Shown: positions 16,432 through 26,528, counted from the first letter of the stretch. The stretch: 64,000 nucleotides of DNA from Pseudomonas sp. dw_612 (GCF_018449725.1 NZ_JAAVVC010000019.1:1-64000), one strand, 5' to 3'. Program-made: numbers and translations. The notes: a model not told the origin generated them from the letters alone.

Positions 16432-17931
16432 ATGCCGCACACTAAAGATGATTTACCCGACGCGCTGTATAGCGCCGCGCAAGTGCGAGGGCTCGATGCG
16501 AGCCTGATCGCGGCCGGAACAAAGGGCTTCGAATTGATGCACCGAGCGGCGCGGGCGACCTGGCGGGCGCTGGTCCGGCAATGGCCGACGGCTAACGAAC
16601 TGACGGTGCTGGCCGGGCACGGCAACAATGCCGGCGACGGTTATCTGGTGGCGGTACTGGCCCGGCGTGCCGGTTGGCATGTGCGCATATTGGCCGTCGG
16701 TGATCCCCAACGTTTGCAGGGTGACGCGGCATTGGTCCACGCTGAAGCGGTGTCAGAAGGCGTCGCGGTTCAAGCCTGGAGCGCCCATTCCGAATTGCGC
16801 GGTGTCGTGCTCGATGCCTTGCTCGGCACTGGCCTGACGGGCGAAGTCCGTGAACCCTATGCCAGCGTCATTGCGGCAATCAATACCAGCGGTTTGCCGG
16901 TGGCGGCGGTGGATATTCCTTCGGGGCTGTGCGCCGATACCGGTCGTCTGCTGGGTGCGGCGGTTCGGGCGAACCTGACCGTGACCTTTATTGGCTTGAA
17001 GTTGGGTCTGTTCATTGGCGAAGCGGCGGATGTGGTGGGGGAGTTGGTCTTCAATGATCTGCAAGCTGATCCCGAGTCGTTTAGCGGGGCCGTTATCAGT
17101 GCCCGTCGTCTGACAGCCGGCAACTTGCCGCGTCTGGCGGCTCGGCCTCCAACTTCACATAAAGGTAAATTCGGCCACGTCCTGCTGATTGGCGGTGATC
17201 GTGGTTTTGGTGGCGCGATCCTGTTGAGCACGCAAAGTGCGCAGCGCAGCGGTGCCGGCATGGTGTCTGTGGCCACGCGCAGCGAACATGTGTCGGCCGC
17301 GTTGGCGAGAATCCCGGAAGCCATGGTGCTCGGTACTTCGTCGGCCAATCAGTTGATGGGTTTGTTGGAAAAAGTTTCCGTACTGGTGGTCGGTCCAGGC
17401 TTGGGGCAGGCGGCTTGGGGCAAAAGCTTGCTGTCCGCCGCAGCCCACGCGCCGCTGCCGCAAGTCTGGGATGCCGATGCATTGAACATGTTGGCCGAAG
17501 GGCAGGTGGGCTTGCCCAAGGATTGCATCATCACGCCGCATCCCGGCGAAGCGGCGCGATTGCTGGGGATCAGCACCGCCGAAGTGCAGGCTGATCGTCC
17601 CGCCGCCGCCCACGCGTTGAGCAAAAAATACACAGCTGTCGTGATTCTGAAAGGCGCCGGCAGCCTGATTGCCAACCCCGATGGGCGGTTATCGGTGTGT
17701 GATCAAGGCCATCCGGCGATGGCCACGGCCGGGTTGGGCGATGTGCTGGCCGGTCTGGTCGGTGCTTTGCTTGCCCAAGGCATGCAGGCGTTCGACGCGG
17801 CGTGCCTGGCGGTCTGGCTCCACGCCAATGCCGGCGCGCAACAAGGTAAATCGGGCCGTGGGCTGGCGGCCAGTGATCTGATCCCGGCCATTCGTCAGTT
17901 GTTGGAGGAGCAAGCACCGTGTCTGAAGTAA
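16432..17931 (+). CDS. nnrD: Bifunctional NAD(P)H-hydrate epimerase/dehydratase
   Basis: 499 residues from the ATG at 16432 (MPHTKDDLPDALYSAAQ). The open frame extends upstream over queG and that part is rejected. It repairs hydrated NADH/NADPH. The N-terminal YjeF_N epimerase domain (1 to about 215) shows VLAGHGNNAGDGY and DALLGTGLTG. The C-terminal ribokinase-like dehydratase (about 230-495) shows HKGKFGHVLLIGGD, ITPHPGEAARLL and AGLGDVLAGLVGA. It is the first gene of a tight run; its end overlaps tsaE by 13 bases. Confidence 0.96.
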   Translation: MPHTKDDLPDALYSAAQVRGLDASLIAAGTKGFELMHRAARATWRALVRQWPTANELTVLAGHGNNAGDGYLVAVLARRAGWHVRILAVGDPQRLQGDAALVHAEAVSEGVAVQAWSAHSELRGVVLDALLGTGLTGEVREPYASVIAAINTSGLPVAAVDIPSGLCADTGRLLGAAVRANLTVTFIGLKLGLFIGEAADVVGELVFNDLQADPESFSGAVISARRLTAGNLPRLAARPPTSHKGKFGHVLLIGGDRGFGGAILLSTQSAQRSGAGMVSVATRSEHVSAALARIPEAMVLGTSSANQLMGLLEKVSVLVVGPGLGQAAWGKSLLSAAAHAPLPQVWDADALNMLAEGQVGLPKDCIITPHPGEAARLLGISTAEVQADRPAAAHALSKKYTAVVILKGAGSLIANPDGRLSVCDQGHPAMATAGLGDVLAGLVGALLAQGMQAFDAACLAVWLHANAGAQQGKSGRGLAASDLIPAIRQLLEEQAPCLK

Positions 17932-18389
17932 CCCTGTACCTGGCTGATGAAGAGGCAATGACCGCGTTTGGCGCCCGCATTGCGCAAACCACCCAAGGGC
18001 ACGGTCTGATCTTTCTCGAAGGTGATTTGGGGGCGGGGAAAACCACGTTGTCCCGGGGCATCATCCGTGGCCTGGGCCATGTGGGGGCGGTAAAAAGTCC
18101 GACCTTCACCTTGGTCGAGCCCTACGAGATCGGCGACATCCGCGCCTTCCATTTCGACCTCTATCGACTGGTCGACCCGGAAGAGTTGGAGTACCTCGGC
18201 ATCCGCGATTACTTCGATGACGATGCTATGTGTTTGATTGAATGGCCCCAGAAGGGTGCAGGCTTTTTGCCAAAGCCCGACCTGACCATTACCATTAGCC
18301 CGCAAGACAGCGGGCGTTCGCTGAAAATTTTGTCCCAGGGCTCGCGTGGCGAGTCGTGGTGTGCCGCTTTGGCATTGGAATCCAATTAA
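17919..18389 (+). CDS. tsaE: tRNA threonylcarbamoyladenosine biosynthesis ATPase TsaE
   Basis: 156 residues, GTG start with a strong GGAGGAG about 9 bases upstream. It powers the TsaBCD complex that makes t6A37 on ANN-decoding tRNAs. The P-loop is GDLGAGKTTLSRG, followed by the conserved KSPTFTLVEPYE segment and HFDLYRL. Length is normal. It overlaps nnrD and abuts amiB. Confidence 0.96.
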   Translation: MSEVTLYLADEEAMTAFGARIAQTTQGHGLIFLEGDLGAGKTTLSRGIIRGLGHVGAVKSPTFTLVEPYEIGDIRAFHFDLYRLVDPEELEYLGIRDYFDDDAMCLIEWPQKGAGFLPKPDLTITISPQDSGRSLKILSQGSRGESWCAALALESN

Positions 18390-18404
18390 ATGATGGGGTC
18401 AGGT

Positions 18405-19820
18405 ATGCGCTTTCGCGCGATGGTAGCTGCCGTAGGATTGTTGTTTTTGGCGGTGACCGTCGACGCTGTGGCCGAATCGAAGGTCAACAGCGTTCGCCTG
18501 TGGCGAGCTCCGGATAACACGCGACTGGTGTTCGACCTCACGGGGCCGGTGCAACACAGCGTTTTCACCCTGACTTCCCCGGATCGGCTGGTCATCGACA
18601 TCAATGGCGCGAGCCTCGGTGCGCCGCTGAACGTCAACACGTCCAATACGCCGATTACCGCCATGCGTTCGGCCCAGCGCACGCCGACCGACCTGCGGGT
18701 GGTCATCGACCTGAAAAAAGCCGTCACGCCGAAAAGCTTCAGCCTGGCGCCGAACGCCCAGTACGGCAACCGCCTGGTGGTCGACCTGTTCGACAGCGCC
18801 GAAGCTGCCGCACCCATTCCGCCACCGCCGACCAACGTCGCGACCGTGGCCCCAGTGCCCGTCACGCCAATCGATCCGCCGGTAAAACTGCCACCGGCTC
18901 CGGCCGGCAAGCGCGACATCGTCGTAGTAATCGATGCCGGCCACGGCGGGGAAGACCCAGGAGCCTCGGGTTCTCGCGGTCAGCATGAGAAAGACGTGGT
19001 GTTGGCCATCGCCCGTGAATTGCAGCGTCAGGTCAACGGCATGAAAGGCTTCCGCGCCGAACTGACCCGCACCGGCGACTACTTCATTCCGCTGCGTGGC
19101 CGTACCGAAATCGCCCGCAAGAAGGGCGCCGACCTGTTCGTCTCGATCCACGCCGATGCAGCGCCTTCCGCGGCGGCTTTCGGTGCGTCGGTGTTTGCCT
19201 TGTCTGATCGCGGTGCTACGTCGGAAACTGCCCGTTGGCTGGCCGACAGCGAAAACCGTTCTGACTTGATCGGTGGTGCGGGCAGCGTCAGCCTAGACGA
19301 CAAGGACCGCATGCTCGCCGGCGTGCTGCTTGACCTGTCGATGACCGCTTCCCTGACGTCCAGCTTGAACGTTGGCCAGAAAGTCCTGAGCAACATCAGT
19401 CGCGTCACGCCGCTGCACAAACAAAGGGTGGAGCAGGCGGGGTTCATGGTGTTGAAGTCGCCGGATATTCCGTCGATCCTGGTGGAAACCGGCTTCATCT
19501 CCAACTCCAACGAAGCCTCGAAGCTGTCGTCGGCGAACCACCAGCAGGCACTCGCGCGCTCCATTAGCGCCGGTGTTCGCCAGTTCTTCCAGCAGAACCC
19601 GCCGCCGGGCACCTACATCGCCTGGCTGCGTGATTCCGGCAAGATCGCCCAAGGCCCACGCGACCATCGCGTGAGCCCGGGCGAGACGCTGGCGATGATT
19701 GCCGTGCGTTATCAGGTGTCCCCGGCGACCCTGCGCAGCGCTAATAATCTGAAAAGCGACGAGCTGAAAATCGGTCAGACCCTGACCATTCCCGGCACTG
19801 AACTGGCGGCCAAAGAATGA
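18405..19820 (+). CDS. amiB: N-acetylmuramoyl-L-alanine amidase AmiB with LysM domain
   Basis: 471 residues from the ATG at 18405, chosen because GGGG lies 6-7 bases upstream and it gives a clean signal peptide (MRFRAMVAAVGLLFLAVTV). An ATG at 18390 right after the tsaE stop would add five residues. An AMIN domain lies at about 25-130 and a proline-rich linker to 175. The zinc amidase_3 domain follows, with VIDAGHGGEDPGASG, SIHADAA and VETGFISN carrying the metal ligands and catalytic Glu. A LysM motif is at about 425-468 (VSPGETLAMIAVRYQVSP). It splits septal peptidoglycan during division. The mutL start overlaps its stop by 4 bases. Confidence 0.96.
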   Translation: MRFRAMVAAVGLLFLAVTVDAVAESKVNSVRLWRAPDNTRLVFDLTGPVQHSVFTLTSPDRLVIDINGASLGAPLNVNTSNTPITAMRSAQRTPTDLRVVIDLKKAVTPKSFSLAPNAQYGNRLVVDLFDSAEAAAPIPPPPTNVATVAPVPVTPIDPPVKLPPAPAGKRDIVVVIDAGHGGEDPGASGSRGQHEKDVVLAIARELQRQVNGMKGFRAELTRTGDYFIPLRGRTEIARKKGADLFVSIHADAAPSAAAFGASVFALSDRGATSETARWLADSENRSDLIGGAGSVSLDDKDRMLAGVLLDLSMTASLTSSLNVGQKVLSNISRVTPLHKQRVEQAGFMVLKSPDIPSILVETGFISNSNEASKLSSANHQQALARSISAGVRQFFQQNPPPGTYIAWLRDSGKIAQGPRDHRVSPGETLAMIAVRYQVSPATLRSANNLKSDELKIGQTLTIPGTELAAKE

Positions 19821-21727
19821 ACCAGGCGCTGACCCAAACCGCTCGTATCGAGCTGCTCAGCCCACGACTGGCGAACCAGATTGCCGCCGGTGAGGTGGTC
19901 GAGCGCCCGGCCTCGGTGATCAAGGAGTTGCTGGAAAACAGCCTCGACTCCGGTGCCAAACGCATCGATGTTGACGTGGAGCAGGGCGGCGTCAAGCTGC
20001 TGCGGGTGCGCGACGACGGCAGCGGTATTTCTGCCGATGACCTGCCGCTGGCCCTGGCACGACACGCCACCAGCAAAATTCGTAACCTCGAAGACCTTGA
20101 GCAGGTGATGAGCCTCGGTTTTCGCGGTGAGGCTTTGGCCTCGATCAGCTCCGTGGCGCGCCTGACCCTGACGTCCCGCACCAAGGATGCCGATCAGGCC
20201 TGGCAGGTCGAAACCGAAGGCCGGGACATGGCGCCTCGCGTGCAACCGGCCGCCCATCCGGTGGGCACCTCGGTGGAAGTGCGCGACCTGTTCTTCAACA
20301 CCCCGGCCCGACGCAAGTTTCTCAAGACCGAAAAAACCGAGTTCGATCACCTGCAAGAAGTGATCAAGCGCCTGGCTCTGGCGCGATTCGACGTGGCGTT
20401 CCATTTACGCCACAACGGCAAGACCATCCTTAGTCTGCACGAAGCCCACGATGACGCGGCCCGCGCCCGGCGTGTGGCGGCGATCTGTGGCTCGGGTTTC
20501 CTGGAGCAGGCGCTGCCGATCGAAATCGAGCGCAATGGCCTGCATTTGTGGGGTTGGGTCGGGTTGCCGACGTTCAACCGCAGTCAGGCGGACTTGCAGT
20601 ATTTCTTTGTGAATGGCCGCGCAGTACGCGACAAACTGGTGGCCCACGCGGTGCGCCAGGCCTATCGCGACGTGTTGTTCAATGGCCGGCATCCGACGTT
20701 CGTGCTGTTTTTCGAGGTCGATCCGGCGGGCGTTGACGTCAATGTGCACCCGACCAAGCACGAAGTGCGTTTCCGTGACGGGCGCATGGTTCATGATTTC
20801 CTCTATGGCACCTTGCACCGCGCCTTGGGCGATGTGCGACCGGAAGATCACCTGGCGGCGCCGGTTGCGACGGCCATCGTGCGGCCGACCGGGCTCGACG
20901 CCGGTGAATTCGGTCCCCAGGGCGAAATGCGCCTGGCGGCCAATGCGTTGCTGGAACAGCCTCAAGCGCAACCGTCCTTTAATACGCCGGCGGGCTCGGG
21001 CGCTGGCGCCGGTTATCAGTATCAATACACGCCGAAGCCTCAGTCCGGCGTACCGGTGGCGGAAGCCCAGGCGGCGTATCGCGAGTTTTTCAAACCGTTG
21101 GCTGAAGCCAATGCGGTTGCGCTGCCGGCCGGGCAGGATGACATTCCGCCACTGGGTTATGCGCTGGCACAACTGAAGGGCATCTACATCCTTTCGGAAA
21201 ACGCCCAAGGCCTGGTGCTGGTGGACATGCACGCCGCGCACGAGCGGATCATGTATGAACGCCTGAAAGTCGCGATGGCCAGCGAAGGCCTGAGCGGCCA
21301 GCCGCTGCTGGTGCCGGAGTCCCTGGCCGTGAGCCAGCGCGAAGCCGATTGCGCCGAAGAGAACGTCGCGTGGTTCCAGCGTCTTGGCTTTGAATTGCAA
21401 CGTCTTGGCCCGGAAACGTTGGCGATCCGGCAGATTCCGGCGTTGCTCAAGCAGGCGGAAGCCAACCGGTTGGTCAGCGACGTGCTGGCGGACCTGATGG
21501 AATACGGCACCAGCGACCGGATTCAGGCACACCTGAACGAATTGCTCGGCACCATGGCCTGTCACGGCGCGATCCGGGCCAACCGGCGCTTGGCCCTGCC
21601 GGAAATGAACGGCCTGCTGCGGGACATGGAAAACACCGAACGCAGCGGTCAATGCAACCATGGCCGACCGACCTGGACCCAATTGGGGCTGGACGATCTG
21701 GACAAACTGTTCTTGCGCGGTCGTTGA
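19817..21727 (+). CDS. mutL: DNA mismatch repair protein MutL
   Basis: 636 residues. The GHKL ATPase head shows NQIAAGEVVERPASVIKELLENSLD, DDGSGI and GFRGEALASI. A linker of about 100 residues (340-440) precedes the dimerisation domain, which carries DMHAAHERIMYE near residue 469. This resembles the DQHAxxExxxxE metal site of endonuclease-type MutL, as expected in Pseudomonas, which lacks MutH and Dam. The ATGA overlap with amiB and TGATG overlap with miaA indicate translational coupling. Confidence 0.98.
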   Translation: MNQALTQTARIELLSPRLANQIAAGEVVERPASVIKELLENSLDSGAKRIDVDVEQGGVKLLRVRDDGSGISADDLPLALARHATSKIRNLEDLEQVMSLGFRGEALASISSVARLTLTSRTKDADQAWQVETEGRDMAPRVQPAAHPVGTSVEVRDLFFNTPARRKFLKTEKTEFDHLQEVIKRLALARFDVAFHLRHNGKTILSLHEAHDDAARARRVAAICGSGFLEQALPIEIERNGLHLWGWVGLPTFNRSQADLQYFFVNGRAVRDKLVAHAVRQAYRDVLFNGRHPTFVLFFEVDPAGVDVNVHPTKHEVRFRDGRMVHDFLYGTLHRALGDVRPEDHLAAPVATAIVRPTGLDAGEFGPQGEMRLAANALLEQPQAQPSFNTPAGSGAGAGYQYQYTPKPQSGVPVAEAQAAYREFFKPLAEANAVALPAGQDDIPPLGYALAQLKGIYILSENAQGLVLVDMHAAHERIMYERLKVAMASEGLSGQPLLVPESLAVSQREADCAEENVAWFQRLGFELQRLGPETLAIRQIPALLKQAEANRLVSDVLADLMEYGTSDRIQAHLNELLGTMACHGAIRANRRLALPEMNGLLRDMENTERSGQCNHGRPTWTQLGLDDLDKLFLRGR

Positions 21728-22698
21728 TGAGCCAGCTCCCTCCAGCGATTTTCCTGATGGGCCCGACCGCTGCGGGCAAGACTGACCTGGCCATCGAACT
21801 GACCAAAGTCCTGCCGTGCGAGCTGATCAGTGTCGATTCTGCGCTGGTCTACCGTGGCATGGACATCGGCACGGCTAAACCCTCAAAAGAGGTTTTGGCC
21901 GAGTTTCCGCACCGTTTGATCGATATTCTTGATCCCGCCGAGCACTATTCGGCAGCAGATTTTCGTCGTGATGCCCTTGAGGCGATGGCCGAGATCACTT
22001 CTCGTGGAAAAATCCCGCTGCTTGTAGGCGGCACGATGCTCTACTACAAGGCTTTGGTCGAAGGGCTGGCAGAAATGCCCGCCGCCGATCCCGAGGTTCG
22101 CGCGCAGATTGAAGAAGAGGCTGAACGCCTTGGCTGGCAAGCCCTGCACGACCAATTGGCGGTAATTGATCCAGTGTCGGCGGCGCGAATTCACCCGAAC
22201 GATCCCCAACGTCTGAGTCGAGCGCTGGAAGTTTACCGTGTGAGCGGTCAGAGCATGACCGAGCTGCGGCGGAGACAATCTGCGCAAAGTACTGAAGCAG
22301 CCGCTTCGGGACTGCAACAATTGCCCTATACTGTCGCGAACTTGGCCATCGCTCCGGCAAATCGCCAGGTGCTGCATGAGCGCATTAAACAAAGATTCAC
22401 AAATATGTTGGAACAGGGATTCATCGACGAGGTCGTAGCCCTGCGTAAGAGAAGTGACCTGCATTCAGGGTTGCCGTCCATACGCGCTGTAGGGTACCGA
22501 CAAGTCTGGGATTACCTGGATGGCAAGCTGACGCAAGCCGAGATGCAGGAGCGTGGAATCATTGCCACGCGCCAATTGGCAAAGCGCCAGTTCACCTGGC
22601 TACGCAGTTGGGCTGATTTACACTGGCTGGACAGCCTTGATTGCGACAATCTGCCGCGCGCCTTGAAATACCTCGGGACCATCTCCATATTGAGCTGA
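21727..22698 (+). CDS. miaA: tRNA dimethylallyltransferase MiaA
   Basis: 323 residues from the ATG at 21727, which overlaps the mutL stop by one base. It adds the isopentenyl group to A37 of UNN-decoding tRNAs. The P-loop is GPTAAGKTDLA, followed by DSALVYRGMDIGTAKP, LVGGTMLYYKAL and QRLSRALEVYR. Normal length. In enterics miaA read-through supplies hfq; here 94 bases with a possible separate promoter lie between the two. Confidence 0.97.
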   Translation: MSQLPPAIFLMGPTAAGKTDLAIELTKVLPCELISVDSALVYRGMDIGTAKPSKEVLAEFPHRLIDILDPAEHYSAADFRRDALEAMAEITSRGKIPLLVGGTMLYYKALVEGLAEMPAADPEVRAQIEEEAERLGWQALHDQLAVIDPVSAARIHPNDPQRLSRALEVYRVSGQSMTELRRRQSAQSTEAAASGLQQLPYTVANLAIAPANRQVLHERIKQRFTNMLEQGFIDEVVALRKRSDLHSGLPSIRAVGYRQVWDYLDGKLTQAEMQERGIIATRQLAKRQFTWLRSWADLHWLDSLDCDNLPRALKYLGTISILS

Positions 22699-22792
22699 GT
22701 CCTTGCAATTGCCGTCTATCCTTGGGGGTGTGACGGCCCAAGCCATCTGAATTACCTATTTTTTATATTGAATCCTTAAAGGAGTGCGGCAC

Positions 22793-23053
22793 ATGTCAAA
22801 AGGGCATTCGCTACAAGACCCTTACTTGAATACTTTACGTAAAGAGAAAGTTGGGGTGTCCATCTACCTGGTCAACGGGATCAAACTGCAAGGCACGATC
22901 GAGTCTTTCGACCAGTTCGTTATCCTGCTGAAAAACACCGTCAGCCAGATGGTTTACAAACACGCTATCTCGACAGTGGTACCGGTTCGTCCAATTCGTC
23001 TGCCTAGCGCAACCGAATCCGAAGCAGGTGACGCTGAGCCAGGTAACGCCTGA
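22793..23053 (+). CDS. hfq: RNA chaperone Hfq
   Basis: 86 residues from the ATG at 22793 with AAAGGAG upstream. Hexameric Sm-like protein; in Pseudomonas it works with Crc in catabolite repression and with small RNAs. Sm1 is QDPYLNTLRKEKVGVSIYLVNGIKLQG and Sm2 includes the YKHAIST core, here split over residues 55-61. A short acidic C-terminal tail follows. It sits in the usual miaA-hfq-hflX order. Confidence 0.98.
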   Translation: MSKGHSLQDPYLNTLRKEKVGVSIYLVNGIKLQGTIESFDQFVILLKNTVSQMVYKHAISTVVPVRPIRLPSATESEAGDAEPGNA

Positions 23054-23065
23054 TAGGAGTCTCCT

Positions 23066-24367
23066 TTGTTCTTTGAGCGCCACGGTGGTGGTGAGCGAGT
23101 GATCCTCGTTCACTTGGATGGACAGGACCCTGAGGCGCGCGAAGATCCGCAGGAGTTTCAGGAATTGGCTAATTCGGCTGGCGCCGAGACCGTTGCGTTT
23201 TTTAACGTGCCGCGTCATCGGCCAACCGCCAAATTCCTGATTGGCAGTGGCAAGGTCGAGGAGTTGCGCGACCTGGTCCATGCTGAAAAGGCCGATCTGG
23301 TCATCTTCAATCACATCCTCACGCCCAGTCAGGAACGTAACCTCGAACGTGTTTTCGAGTGTCGCGTGATCGACCGTACCGGTCTGATTCTCGATATTTT
23401 CGCCCAACGCGCCCGTACCCATGAAGGCAAGCTCCAGGTAGAACTGGCCCAGCTTGACCACATGAGCACCCGGCTGGTTCGTGGCTGGACCCACCTTGAG
23501 CGTCAGGGTGGCGGTATCGGCATGCGTGGCCCGGGTGAAACCCAGCTGGAGACCGACCGCCGTTTGCTGCGGGTTCGCCTGCGACAGATCAAGGGCCGGC
23601 TGGAAAAAGTGCGCAGTCAGCGCGAACAGTCGCGACGCGGCCGTTCGCGTGCGGATATTCCTACCGTGTCCCTGGTGGGATATACCAACGCCGGCAAATC
23701 CACGCTCTTCAATAACGTGACGAAATCCGACGTGTACGCGGCTGACCAGTTGTTTGCCACGCTGGACCCGACCTTGCGCCGTCTGGAACTGGACGACCTG
23801 GGGCCGATTGTCCTGGCCGACACGGTGGGTTTCATACGCCACTTGCCCCACAAACTGGTTGAGGCATTTCGGTCTACGCTCGAAGAGTCAAGCAACTCGG
23901 ACCTGCTGTTGCACGTGATCGATGCGGCCGAACCGGATCGCATGTTGCAGATTGAGCAGGTGATGGTGGTGCTGGGCGAGATCGGTGCCCAGGACTTGCC
24001 GATCCTCGAGGTCTATAACAAACTCGATTTGCTTGAAGGCGTTGAGCCACAAATCCAGCGTGACGAAAACGGCAAGCCCCAGCGGGTCTGGCTGTCGGCG
24101 CGTGATGGCAGTGGTCTGGAATTACTTGAGCAAGCCATTGCCGAGTTGCTGGGCAGTGAATTGTTTATTGGCACCTTGCGCTTGCCGCAACGTTTTGCTC
24201 GACTGCGTGCGCAGTTTTTCGAACTCGGTGCGGTGCAGAAAGAAGAACACGACGAAGAAGGCATCAGCCTGCTGGCCGTTCGCTTGCCGCGGGTCGAGTT
24301 GAATCGACTGGTGAGCCGCGAAGGCCTGCAACCGATGGACTTCATCGAACAACACACTTTGCAATAA
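23066..24367 (+). CDS. hflX: Ribosome-associated GTPase HflX
   Basis: 433 residues with a TTG start (ATAGGAG 7 bases upstream), the conserved family N-terminus FFERHGGGERV. It splits stalled or hibernating ribosomes. The N-terminal HflX-specific domain includes RGPGETQLETDRR and a coiled coil. The G domain starts near 200 with GYTNAGKSTLFN, then DTVGFIRHLP, NKLDL and a short C-terminal domain. It is 12 bases downstream of hfq and likely co-transcribed. Confidence 0.97.
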   Translation: MFFERHGGGERVILVHLDGQDPEAREDPQEFQELANSAGAETVAFFNVPRHRPTAKFLIGSGKVEELRDLVHAEKADLVIFNHILTPSQERNLERVFECRVIDRTGLILDIFAQRARTHEGKLQVELAQLDHMSTRLVRGWTHLERQGGGIGMRGPGETQLETDRRLLRVRLRQIKGRLEKVRSQREQSRRGRSRADIPTVSLVGYTNAGKSTLFNNVTKSDVYAADQLFATLDPTLRRLELDDLGPIVLADTVGFIRHLPHKLVEAFRSTLEESSNSDLLLHVIDAAEPDRMLQIEQVMVVLGEIGAQDLPILEVYNKLDLLEGVEPQIQRDENGKPQRVWLSARDGSGLELLEQAIAELLGSELFIGTLRLPQRFARLRAQFFELGAVQKEEHDEEGISLLAVRLPRVELNRLVSREGLQPMDFIEQHTLQ

Positions 24368-24463
24368 AAGCCTGAGAAAGCGGTTGTGCCGTGGTGACAG
24401 GCATTCTGTAGCATTGGTCGGCGCGCCGTGGGTGCGTCTTTGCTTTATCAGATGGAGAGCGCT

Positions 24464-25636
24464 ATGGCTTGGAATGAGCCGGGTGGCAACTCGAATAATC
24501 AGGACCCTTGGGGTGGCAAGCGCCGCAATAACGGCGACCGCAAGGGACCACCGGATCTCGACGAGGCCTTCCGAAAGCTGCAGGAAAGCCTGAACGGGTT
24601 GTTCGGTGGTGGTAAGAAACGCGGTGACGACGGCGGTGGTTCGGGCAAGAGTGGCGGCTTCGGCGGCCTGCTCGGTATCGGCCTGGTCGTGCTCGCTGCC
24701 GTGTGGCTGTACAGCGCGGTCTACGTGGTCGACGAGCAGGAGCAAGCCGTGGTGCTGCGCTTCGGCAAGTACTACGAAACGGTTGGCCCGGGCCTGAACA
24801 TCTACTTCCCGCCGATCGATAAAAAGTACATGGAAAACGTCACGCGTGAGCGTGCCTATACCAAGCAGGGCCAGATGCTGACTGAAGACGAGAACATCGT
24901 CGAAGTGCCGCTGACCGTGCAGTACAAGATCAGCAACTTGCAGGATTTCGTGCTGAACGTTGATCAGCCGGAAATCAGCCTGCAACACGCGACCGACAGC
25001 GCTTTGCGCCATGTGGTGGGTTCTACCGCCATGGACCAGGTCTTGACCGAAGGTCGTGAGTTGATGGCCAGCGAAATCAAGGAGCGTCTGCAACGCTTCC
25101 TCGATACCTATCGCACCGGTATCACCGTTACCCAGGTCAACGTTCAGAGCGCAGCTGCACCGCGTGAAGTCCAGGAAGCCTTCGATGACGTGATCCGTGC
25201 CCGTGAAGACGAGCAGCGTTCGCGCAACCAGGCTGAAACCTACGCCAACGGCGTCGTGCCGGAAGCCCGTGGTCAGGCCCAGCGCATCCTTGAAGACGCC
25301 AACGGCTACCGTGACGAAACGGTATCGCGCGCCAAGGGTGAAGCTGATCGCTTCACCAAACTGGTCGCCGAGTACCGCAAGGCCCCTGAAGTCACCCGTG
25401 AGCGTCTGTACCTGGACACCATGCAGGAAGTCTTCACCAACACCAGCAAGGTTCTCGTGACCGGCAACAAGAATGGCCAGAGCAATCTGCTGTACTTGCC
25501 GCTGGACAAGATGATCGACAGTGGCCGCAGCACCGGCGCACCGGTAACGGGCGCGGCAGCCAGCAGCAATGAAGCGAATGCGCGTGCCGCAGCTGATCTG
25601 CAGCAACAGCAAGCACGTACCAGGGAGAGTCGCTGA
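24464..25636 (+). CDS. hflK: FtsH protease regulator HflK
   Basis: 390 residues from the ATG at 24464 (MAWNEPGGNSNNQDPWGG). A longer in-frame reading from 24428 lacks support. Glycine-rich cytoplasmic N-terminus, one membrane helix at about 65-85 and an SPFH/band 7 domain from about 90 (VDEQEQAVVLRFGKY). An Ala/Gln-rich helical tail follows. It forms the HflKC cage around FtsH in the membrane. The TGATG junction with hflC implies coupled translation of equimolar subunits. Confidence 0.97.
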   Translation: MAWNEPGGNSNNQDPWGGKRRNNGDRKGPPDLDEAFRKLQESLNGLFGGGKKRGDDGGGSGKSGGFGGLLGIGLVVLAAVWLYSAVYVVDEQEQAVVLRFGKYYETVGPGLNIYFPPIDKKYMENVTRERAYTKQGQMLTEDENIVEVPLTVQYKISNLQDFVLNVDQPEISLQHATDSALRHVVGSTAMDQVLTEGRELMASEIKERLQRFLDTYRTGITVTQVNVQSAAAPREVQEAFDDVIRAREDEQRSRNQAETYANGVVPEARGQAQRILEDANGYRDETVSRAKGEADRFTKLVAEYRKAPEVTRERLYLDTMQEVFTNTSKVLVTGNKNGQSNLLYLPLDKMIDSGRSTGAPVTGAAASSNEANARAAADLQQQQARTRESR

Positions 25637-26505
25637 TGAGCAATAAATCGCTGATCGCCCTTATTGTCGGCGTCGTCGTGGCCATCGCAGCCTGGAACTG
25701 CTTCTACATCGTGGGTCAGACCGAGCGTGCGGTAATGCTGCAATTCGGTCGTGTGGTCCAGACTGATGTTCAGCCGGGCCTGCATGTGAAAGTGCCTTAC
25801 GTTAACCAGGTGCGCAAATTCGACGCACGCCTGATGACGCTGGATGCACCGACACAACGCTTCCTGACGCTGGAAAAGAAAGCCGTCATGGTCGATGCCT
25901 ACGCCAAGTGGCGCGTGAAAGATGCCGAGCGCTTCTACACCGCAACTTCCGGCCTCAAGCAGATTGCCGACGAGCGTCTGTCCCGTCGTCTGGAATCGGG
26001 CCTGCGTGACCAGTTCGGTAAGCGCACCCTGCACGAAGTGGTTTCCGGTGAACGTGACGCGTTGATGGCGGACATCACCGCATCGCTGAACAAGATGGCG
26101 GAAAAAGAGCTGGGCATCGAAGTGGTCGATGTTCGGGTCAAGGCCATCGACTTGCCGAAAGAAGTGAACCGCAGTGTGTTCGAACGTATGAGCACCGAGC
26201 GTGAGCGTGAAGCTCGTGAGCACCGCGCCAAGGGTAACGAGCTGGCTGAAGGCATCCGTGCCGACGCCGATCGTCAACGCCGCGTGTTGCTGGCCGAAGC
26301 CTATCGTGAATCCGAAGAGGTTCGCGGTGATGGTGATGCCCAGGCCGCTGCGATCTATTCCAAGGCCTACGGCCAGGATCAGGAGTTCTACGCGTTCTAC
26401 CGTAGCCTGCGTGCCTACCGTGAAAGCTTCGCGAACAAAACCGACGTCATGGTCCTGGACCCAGGCAGCGACTTCTTCCGTTACCTGGAAAAAGCCAAGC
26501 CTTGA
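25636..26505 (+). CDS. hflC: FtsH protease regulator HflC
   Basis: 289 residues. N-terminal signal-anchor (residues 5-22) and an SPFH domain starting VGQTERAVMLQFGRVV. The helical region has many Arg/Glu (TEREREAREHRAKG) and a C-terminal YRSLRAYR motif typical of HflC. Partner of HflK. The gene is followed by two hairpin terminators. The small DUF2065 gene that follows hflC in some proteobacteria is not seen here. Confidence 0.97.
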   Translation: MSNKSLIALIVGVVVAIAAWNCFYIVGQTERAVMLQFGRVVQTDVQPGLHVKVPYVNQVRKFDARLMTLDAPTQRFLTLEKKAVMVDAYAKWRVKDAERFYTATSGLKQIADERLSRRLESGLRDQFGKRTLHEVVSGERDALMADITASLNKMAEKELGIEVVDVRVKAIDLPKEVNRSVFERMSTEREREAREHRAKGNELAEGIRADADRQRRVLLAEAYRESEEVRGDGDAQAAAIYSKAYGQDQEFYAFYRSLRAYRESFANKTDVMVLDPGSDFFRYLEKAKP

Positions 26506-26528
26506 TACCGCGTTGACCTGAATCGTCT